This document shows, piece after piece, positions 6,105-9,448 of a stretch of 9,448 nt of DNA. The DNA is from Burkholderiales bacterium (lineage in GTDB: Bacteria > Pseudomonadota > Gammaproteobacteria > Burkholderiales > SG8-39). Positions within the stretch are counted from its first letter, which is position 1; each line of letters opens with the position of its first letter. Where the stretch lies: assembly GCA_919902965.1 (NCBI GenBank), contig CAKKSJ010000494.1, forward strand, positions 1 through 9,448, read 5' to 3'. Under the pieces are notes generated by a model, which saw only the letters and a program-made list of their open reading frames with translations, was not told where the DNA came from and did no database searches. A program made the translations under genes and the position numbers.

Positions 6105-7241
6105 CTAGAGGCAGGGCAGAACGATATCGGTGGTACCAGGACATACACGGCGCGGATATTCGCGCGACGCATCGAGGCAGCCACCTGCGCCATAGACTCC
6201 TTGGGGGTCTCGCAAGCGGAGCATTCGATCAAGAATTTGCTGAAGCTCCATTGGATTGCGGAGAGATGCCTGCACGCGGGCGTCAACAAGCGTCTCGTCC
6301 ATTTTCAGTTGGCCTTTGTCATCGGGCCGGGCGCCATGGCGCCAGTGGAATATCTCCAGCAACTTGGTCGTTATGGTGAACGGTCGCTTGCGCTCCCAGA
6401 AGTTTGAAAACAGGCCGCCACCCAGATAGAAGACCCAGGATCCCTCGTATCCTTCGATGTCCGAGGAGCGGGCGTCCGGATTGCGGAACCAAAGCCGGTC
6501 GCCGGGAACGTAATAAGCCGCGGGCAAGGGCGCATCCATGCAGCCGAGCTCGTCCAGAAAGATTTCGTGAAACCTTCCCGACATGATCGCGCGCGTTTCC
6601 CATTGGGTCTGCAGCCGTTCCAGCAAGGGCGGGTTGGTGCTTTTCAGTTCCTGCGCTATGCCCAGGAGGGTGACGTATTCGGACGCGCGGTAACAGGAAA
6701 AAGAATAAAGCTTTCCCGATGCATCGGGCTGGGTGGCTTTCTGCAAAGCGGCGATCAAAGGTTTTCCGGGCAATACCGTGAAGCCTCTGTCCTCGCTGTA
6801 GGTCCAGCAGTCTTCCGGACGCTCCGCGGCGCTGGTGTCGAAAGACAACTGGGTTTTACGCGCCGCAACAACGATGTTTCGCCGAATACGCACCGCCGCG
6901 GCGAATTCCTCGAAGCTCGGGTACGCGAAGGGCTTGGGCGCCGCCAGCATTGCCAGGACAATTTCACGTTCGATATCTGCGGGGTTTTCCGTGCGGAGAT
7001 CGAGATGGTGGATCAGGCCGGTCGTATCGAACAATGGCATCCAGGCCCTGGCCAAGCTGTCGAGGATCGCGATTGCAAGGCCATCCCTTTCTTCCCGATA
7101 CCGGACGTAACGCAGCAGTGCCAGCGCATCGAGCCAGGCGAAAAGTTTTTTCCGGTTGGTTCCGGCGTCTCCCGTGAAATGGATTCCGGCTGGGCCAGGC
7201 GCAGGTTCAAGCGCGCCCGCATTCGAGGTCTTCGCACGCAT
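6105..7241 (-). CDS. Tgl-like (Bacillus-type) protein-glutamine gamma-glutamyltransferase homologue
   Basis: A 378-residue protein whose middle part (about 105-290) aligns, from memory, with Bacillus subtilis Tgl, a small NlpC/P60-like transglutaminase. Shared stretches in order are FAYPSFEEF...RIRRNIVVAA (105-127), CWTYSE-RGF (145-154), LYSFSCYRAS (178-187, Tgl LYAFECATA), VPGDRLWFRNPDA (245-257, Tgl LGDCLYFKNPE) and EGSWVFYLGGGLF (266-278, Tgl RGENVILLGE). Cys183 falls on the Tgl nucleophile Cys116. The Tgl acidic residues Glu115 and Glu187 appear as Ser182 and Ser268, and His200 as Phe, so cross-linking activity is uncertain. The first ~100 residues and last ~80 have no counterpart. There is no signal peptide. 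I chose the ATG at 7241. It has no clear Shine-Dalgarno site, and the frame is open to a GTG at 7358, so the start is uncertain. Base composition is lower in GC than the flanking operons. Confidence 0.62.
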   Translation of the reverse strand: MRAKTSNAGALEPAPGPAGIHFTGDAGTNRKKLFAWLDALALLRYVRYREERDGLAIAILDSLARAWMPLFDTTGLIHHLDLRTENPADIEREIVLAMLAAPKPFAYPSFEEFAAAVRIRRNIVVAARKTQLSFDTSAAERPEDCWTYSEDRGFTVLPGKPLIAALQKATQPDASGKLYSFSCYRASEYVTLLGIAQELKSTNPPLLERLQTQWETRAIMSGRFHEIFLDELGCMDAPLPAAYYVPGDRLWFRNPDARSSDIEGYEGSWVFYLGGGLFSNFWERKRPFTITTKLLEIFHWRHGARPDDKGQLKMDETLVDARVQASLRNPMELQQILDRMLRLRDPQGVYGAGGCLDASREYPRRVCPGTTDIVLPCL

Positions 7242-7644
7242 AGTGGATTTGCCGGGAATGAGCCTGCCGGGATGCAGGCAAATGGAAAAGGATATGTTGC
7301 CACAAAACCGTTTGTCGCAAATGCTCGGCGCGTGCGCGGGGCCACGCCGGCCCGACACCGGGCATACGAGCCTAAACCCTGATTTGCCTGAAGGCGCTCA
7401 CCCGCGAGCGGCCACGCTCACTGGATCACCCATGTCACCAAGCTGCTCTGATCGCCCCCTCCCGGGATGCCTGGCGACGCAAAATTGAAATAAGATGACG
7501 GTACGCAGTTTGGACAGGGTCACGCACGCGCTTGCGACGCGCCGGCAAGCCCTTCCATCTCGGCGGCTGGATTGATTTGCATAATTTTCAGCTTCGAGCG
7601 GGCGGCGATATGCGCCTCGCTTTGGGGCTTTCGAGGAAACCCTT
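7242..7644. other. 403-nt divergent intergenic region, no gene seen
   Basis: This gap separates the minus-strand Tgl-like gene from the plus-strand MFS gene. Frames crossing it (for example 7156-7488 plus and 7398-7742 minus) have no recognisable family motif and run into neighbouring genes. It is AT-richer than the operons in places, for example 7481-7495 and 7575-7590. CATAAT at 7580-7585 is a good -10 match upstream of the MFS start, but I see no -35 at the right distance. An inverted-repeat cluster lies at its left end. Otherwise I see nothing supportable. Confidence 0.5.
7248..7282. promoter_or_regulatory. Nested inverted repeats upstream of the Tgl-like start
   Basis: GCCTGC (7262-7267) and GCAGGC (7274-7279) form a dyad with a 6-nt centre. 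An outer pair, TTTGCC (7248-7253) and GGCAAA (7277-7282), overlaps it. TGCCGGGA is also directly repeated at 7250-7257 and 7265-7272. Lying 7-41 nt upstream of the ATG at 7241, this could be an operator or a leader hairpin that hides the start. No known regulator is implied. Confidence 0.3.
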
Positions 7645-8883
7645 TTGATCGCGTCCATAGAACGTCTGACGGGCCTGGAATGGAAAAGCCAGGGAACCGT
7701 CTTCTTGGTCGGACTTGGCCATGCCGGCACCCATTGGATCATCGGTTCGATCTATGTGCTGTTGCCGTTTATCCAGCGCGACCTGCAATTGAGCTATACG
7801 GCGATCGGCGTGCTGTTCACCATTTTCCATTTCAGCGCCTTTGCCGCCAATTTCGCCAGCGGCCTGCTGGTCGACGTAACCGGCCGCAGGGTGGCGTTGA
7901 TGGTGGCCTCGTTGTCGCTGGGCGCGGTGGCGTTCATGGCCTGCGGTTGGGCTTTGGAAATGACGTTCCTGGTGGCGATGATGACCCTGATCGGGGCGAC
8001 CAATAACCTTTGGCACCCGCCGGCAATTTCATTCCTGTCGCGGCTGTATCCCAGCAGCCGGGGCTATGCGCTTTCGATCCATGCCTTTGGGGCCAGTTGC
8101 GGGGACATTGTGGCGCCTTTGGCCATGGGTGTCCTGCTGCTCGGTTTGACCTGGCAAAGCACCGCGAAAATCAGCGCCCTGCCGGTGTTTCTTATTGCCG
8201 CCCTCATCGGCGCGTTGCTGATGTCACGGGATTTGCACTTATCCGGCCGAAACGACGACACCAAACCTGGCATGAGTCTGGGGGAATATCTTACTGGTAT
8301 TCTCACCCTGCTTCGAGACCGGGGCGTCGTCGGGCTGGCCTTGATGGCCGGGGTACGCTCCATGGCGCAAAGCGGCCTGTTGTTGTTTATTCCACTCTAT
8401 CTTGCCAATGTCTTGCAGGTCGGTCCGACGCTGGTCGGGATCGGCATCGCCGCAATGCAGTTCGGCGGTATGATCGCCGGCCCTGTTGCCGGCACCTGGT
8501 CGGACCGGGTCGGTCGCAGGCCGGTGGTGCTGGCCGGGTTGACGGGATCAACCATAGTTATCGCGGTACTCACGCTGGCCGGAAATGAAATTCTATTCAT
8601 CGCCGGAATTTCCCTTTTGGGCTTCCTGCTGTTCGCGGTCCGGCCGGTGGTACATAGCTGGATGATGGACCTGACACCGTCTGCTATGGCGGGAAGTGCC
8701 ACCAGCGTGTTATTCGGCGCGCAATCCTTGTTGTCCGGGGCGGCGCCCCTGGTCGGGGGGATGATCGCCGACGCCTGGGGGCTGGCTGCAGTGTTTTATG
8801 CTTTGGCGGGGACCATGCTGGTGGCCAATGTGATGGTCTACCTGTTGCCGCGCCATGACCAGGGCAACGGAGGCCGCGCCTGA
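7645..8883 (+). CDS. MFS transporter, 12-TM, fosmidomycin-resistance (FSR)-like
   Basis: A 412-residue inner-membrane major facilitator superfamily protein with about twelve hydrophobic segments split by a cytoplasmic loop near residues 195-226. Motif A appears twice, as GLLVDVTGRRVAL (73-85) in loop 2-3 and GTWSDRVGRRPVVL (283-296) in loop 8-9, as expected for the duplicated half-bundles. The N-terminal GHAGTHW-GSIYVLLPFI and the segment HPPAISFLSR...RGYALSIHAFGASCGDIVAP (124-158) resemble the FSR efflux subgroup. Substrate is unknown, and proton-driven drug or metabolite export is the family expectation. The start is a TTG at 7645 with a strong GAGGA site 7 nt upstream. The ATG at 7681 is in another frame. 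It is divergent from the Tgl-like gene and shares its lower GC, so the two may have arrived together. Confidence 0.88.
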   Translation: MIASIERLTGLEWKSQGTVFLVGLGHAGTHWIIGSIYVLLPFIQRDLQLSYTAIGVLFTIFHFSAFAANFASGLLVDVTGRRVALMVASLSLGAVAFMACGWALEMTFLVAMMTLIGATNNLWHPPAISFLSRLYPSSRGYALSIHAFGASCGDIVAPLAMGVLLLGLTWQSTAKISALPVFLIAALIGALLMSRDLHLSGRNDDTKPGMSLGEYLTGILTLLRDRGVVGLALMAGVRSMAQSGLLLFIPLYLANVLQVGPTLVGIGIAAMQFGGMIAGPVAGTWSDRVGRRPVVLAGLTGSTIVIAVLTLAGNEILFIAGISLLGFLLFAVRPVVHSWMMDLTPSAMAGSATSVLFGAQSLLSGAAPLVGGMIADAWGLAAVFYALAGTMLVANVMVYLLPRHDQGNGGRA

Positions 8884-8966
8884 CCGGTTCTCACCGCTAA
8901 GCCTGCCGATCGCGCCCCCTCGGGGAGTGACGGGATGCAGGGCGTAGCTTGCGCGATGGGAGGCTG

Positions 8967-8986
8967 TACTGGATAAACGTACAGCT
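8967..8986 (+). promoter_or_regulatory. Candidate LexA (SOS) box upstream of the UvrD/Rep-type helicase
   Basis: The core CTGGATAAACGTACAG (8969-8984) fits the proteobacterial LexA pattern CTGT-N8-ACAG with one mismatch (CTGG for CTGT). From memory it closely matches the E. coli uvrB SOS box read on the opposite strand, and E. coli uvrD has a similarly imperfect CTGT-N8-CCAG box. It overlaps the -35 element of the helicase promoter candidate, where a repressor would block RNA polymerase. A longer dyad, GCTGTAC (8963-8969) and GTACAGC (8979-8985), is superimposed and offers an alternative reading as another operator or a hairpin. Confidence 0.48.
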
Positions 8987-8998
8987 ATCCTTTATAGT
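8970..8998 (+). promoter_or_regulatory. Candidate sigma-70 promoter for a leaderless helicase mRNA
   Basis: TGGATA (8970-8975, 4/6) and TATAGT (8993-8998, 5/6) are separated by exactly 17 nt. Transcription would start about 7 nt after the -10 box, at 9005, which is the A of the helicase ATG. No Shine-Dalgarno sequence precedes that ATG, as expected if the message has no leader. Confidence 0.45.
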
Positions 8999-9004
8999 TG
9001 CCGT

Positions 9005-9448
9005 ATGCCAGCTGTCTCCACCCTCGATACCCTTAACCCGGCGCAGCGCGCTGCCGCCGGCTATGGCGAACGCGCTGCCGGTAAGGCGTTTCGCGCCGGG
9101 CCGCTGCTGATCGTCGCCGGCGCTGGCACCGGCAAGACCAATACGCTCGCGCATCGCGTGGCGCATCTGGTGCAGGCGGGCGTGAATCCGCAGCGCATTC
9201 TGCTGTTGACGTTCACGCGCCGGGCCGCTGCGGAAATGACGCGCCGGGCGCAGCGTATCGTCGGCGAAGCGTGCGCGGAAGTGAAGCTGCCCTGGTCGGG
9301 TACGTTTCATTCGATCGCCAATCGCCTGATCCGGCGTTACGCCGCGCGTGTCGGGTTGGATGCAAATTTCAGCGTGCTCGACCGCGGCGACGCGGCCGAC
9401 CTGCTGGACCTGGTGCGCCACGAGCGCGGACTCACCAGGGCGGAGAAG
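9005..9448 (+). CDS. UvrD/Rep-family ATP-dependent DNA helicase (N-terminal part, runs off the window)
   Basis: The first 148 codons of a superfamily-1 3'-5' DNA helicase. The Q motif is LNPAQRAA (10-17), Walker A is AGAGTGKT (38-45), motif Ia is TFTRRAAAEM (69-78) and motif Ib is GTFHSIANRLIRRY (99-112). Family members use ATP to unwind or translocate on DNA during repair and replication restart. Walker B, motif III and the C-terminal RecA-like domain lie beyond the window edge, so UvrD, Rep or PcrA-like cannot be separated. The ATG at 9005 is the only usual start codon after the in-frame stop at 8945, and only a CTG lies between. It lacks a ribosome-binding site and sits at the predicted transcription start. 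The 121-nt gap from the MFS gene carries its promoter and SOS-box candidate, so it is probably its own transcription unit. High GC here resembles the left half of the window. Confidence 0.92.
   Translation, partial: MPAVSTLDTLNPAQRAAAGYGERAAGKAFRAGPLLIVAGAGTGKTNTLAHRVAHLVQAGVNPQRILLLTFTRRAAAEMTRRAQRIVGEACAEVKLPWSGTFHSIANRLIRRYAARVGLDANFSVLDRGDAADLLDLVRHERGLTRAEK

Noticed and set aside
7398..7742. Minus-strand 114-codon frame in the divergent gap.
   Set aside because: It runs into the MFS coding region on the opposite strand, has no motif and no convincing ribosome site.
8891..8925. CCCC/GGGG mini-hairpin after the MFS gene as a terminator.
   Set aside because: The stem is only 4 bp with no T-tract, too weak to call.
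8897..9421. 174-codon minus-strand open frame at the right end.
   Set aside because: It is antisense to the UvrD/Rep helicase motifs and covers the helicase promoter.

Overview
The window is a GC-rich (roughly 60-70 % by eye), densely coding bacterial stretch. Protein similarities (a YgfF-like and an RhlG-like short-chain dehydrogenase, LemA/DUF2207, a UvrD/Rep helicase with an E. coli-type LexA-box candidate) suggest a beta- or gammaproteobacterium. The sequence alone does not give the genus. There are no rRNA, tRNA, CRISPR, integrase or transposase signals.

Layout. (1) 41-1120, minus strand: a beta-lactamase-fold serine hydrolase with the SxxK nucleophile, divergent from what follows. (2) 1263-5019, plus strand: a tight four-gene run with gaps of 13 and 19 nt and then a 4-nt ATGA overlap. 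It holds a small metal-binding cupin, a YgfF-like SDR, LemA, and a DUF2207 membrane protein with an unusual Gln/Ala/Arg repeat domain after its signal peptide and a Gly/Ser tail. (3) 5132-5944: an RhlG-like SDR with its own strong Shine-Dalgarno sequence, followed after 1 nt by a 28-codon reading frame that is the N-terminus of a bacteriohemerythrin, cut off by a stop (5946-6032). (4) 6105-8883: a lower-GC block with a minus-strand protein resembling Bacillus Tgl transglutaminase and a divergent plus-strand 12-TM MFS transporter that starts at TTG, around a 403-nt non-coding region. (5) 9005 to the window end: the N-terminal 148 codons of a UvrD/Rep-family DNA helicase, preceded by a LexA-box candidate overlapping a promoter whose spacing predicts a leaderless transcript.

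How the genes fit together. LemA and DUF2207 proteins are commonly neighbours and probably act together at the membrane. The cupin and YgfF-like SDR upstream look like co-transcribed small-molecule enzymes with no obvious functional tie to them. The hemerythrin stump, the strand change and the drop in GC suggest that the Tgl-like/MFS pair was inserted downstream of the RhlG-like gene, destroying a hemerythrin gene. This is inference. I did not find a complete new multi-gene system. The strongest items are the Tgl homologue that keeps Cys but seems to lack the known Glu and His partners, the hemerythrin remnant, the SOS-box/leaderless helicase promoter, and the repeat domain in the DUF2207 protein.
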